Part shown: piece after piece, positions 7,881 to 8,194 of the stretch
Position numbering within the stretch: position 1 is the stretch's first letter
Layout: every line of letters starts with the position of its first letter
Assembly: GCA_005885115.1 (NCBI GenBank)
Contig: VAXX01000166.1
Span: 1-8,194, forward strand
Direction of reading: 5' to 3'
Source: Actinomycetota bacterium
GTDB lineage: Bacteria; Actinomycetota; Actinomycetes; Mycobacteriales; Micromonosporaceae
Length of the DNA stretch: 8,194 bases
Notes under the pieces: generated by a model
Told to the model about the DNA's origin: nothing
What the model saw: only the letters and a program-made list of their open reading frames with translations
Database searches by the model: none
Translations under genes and position numbers: made by a program

Positions 7881-7917
7881 GTTCCGGGTCGGTCGGGGGA
7901 TCCGGCCGACCCGGAAC
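7881..7917 (+). terminator. Hairpin terminator of the metallopeptidase gene
   Basis: A 16-bp stem (7881-7896 with 7902-7917) closes a 5-base loop (GGGAT), 16 bases after the TAG. All pairs are Watson-Crick except one G-U pair (7893 with 7905). No T-tract follows, which is common for actinomycete terminators. The near-perfect symmetry means it could also act on transcripts arriving from the right. Confidence 0.85.
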
Positions 7918-8194
7918 CATGGTCGTCGGCGGTATGAGTGGCCAGCCGCCATGTCCCATCGGAGCAGACCGACAAACCGGAGCCAGCGAAGGTCGATGGT
8001 TGCCGTGAATCGGTGCCGCGGTCACTTTTGGCCTTGGCCGACTTGGGCCTACTCGTGTGGGCGATGAGAGAACGGAGCGGTCGAGCGAAGGCTGCGAGTA
8101 CCGACGCGGGTACCGAGGTTCATATCATCCGGCCTGATCGGCTTGTTGGGACCAACCGCCGACCCAGCCTGCGCCAGGTAGGAACAGCCACCCC
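7918..8194. other. Region without a recognisable gene; plus-strand frame open to the window edge
   Basis: This stretch is visibly less GC-rich than the genes. One plus-strand frame runs from a GTG at 7938 (in-frame ATG at 8064) to the end of the window without a stop. Its third-position G/C is only about 70 percent, it has no clear ribosome site, and its product (containing SLLALADLGLLVWAMRERSG) resembles nothing I recognise. A minus-strand frame is likewise open from the right edge to a TAG near 8050, encoding an unfamiliar tail with NKPIRPDDMNLGTR. Either could be the end or start of a neighbouring gene, or the region may be noncoding or a decayed insertion. Confidence 0.4.

Noticed and set aside
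7919..8008. 29-codon plus-strand open frame after the terminator
   Set aside because: Its start overlaps the immediate flank of the hairpin, it lacks a ribosome site, and its product is unfamiliar.

Overview
The window is high-GC DNA with strong third-position G/C bias, abundant GTAC-containing codons and actinobacterial protein families. An actinomycete is near certain. Micromonosporaceae or a related family is a guess from codon style and gene content, not something the sequence proves.

Layout: (1) 1-95 is the 3' flank of a leftward operon, with no convincing gene. (2) 96-4741 on the minus strand holds two tandem, paralogous regulators. Each has an N-terminal P-loop STAND-type ATPase module, a helical/TPR-like middle and a C-terminal LuxR-type helix-turn-helix. 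The upstream gene (2366-4741) also carries an N-terminal four-cysteine zinc-ribbon-like motif that the downstream gene (96-2366) lacks. Stop and start codons overlap as TGATG, so the pair is an operon and probably translationally coupled. (3) 4742-4945 is a short, AT-richer divergent control region with a candidate leftward promoter, an imperfect inverted repeat, a tandem heptamer and a Shine-Dalgarno sequence for each flanking gene. (4) 4946-7864 on the plus strand encodes a secreted M36 (fungalysin-type) metallopeptidase with signal peptide, FTP propeptide, HEYTH zinc site, a carboxypeptidase-regulatory-like domain and a C-terminal discoidin/F5-8C-like domain. (5) A 16-bp hairpin terminator at 7881-7917 closes this gene. 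(6) 7918-8194 is lower in GC, with no recognisable gene, although one plus-strand frame stays open to the window edge.

Working model (inference): the two large cytoplasmic ATPase-regulators form a local sensory/regulatory operon transcribed away from a secreted protease, and one or both may control it from the shared 204-bp region. No sequence evidence directly proves this regulation. I see no CRISPR array, tRNA, rRNA or recognisable insertion sequence.
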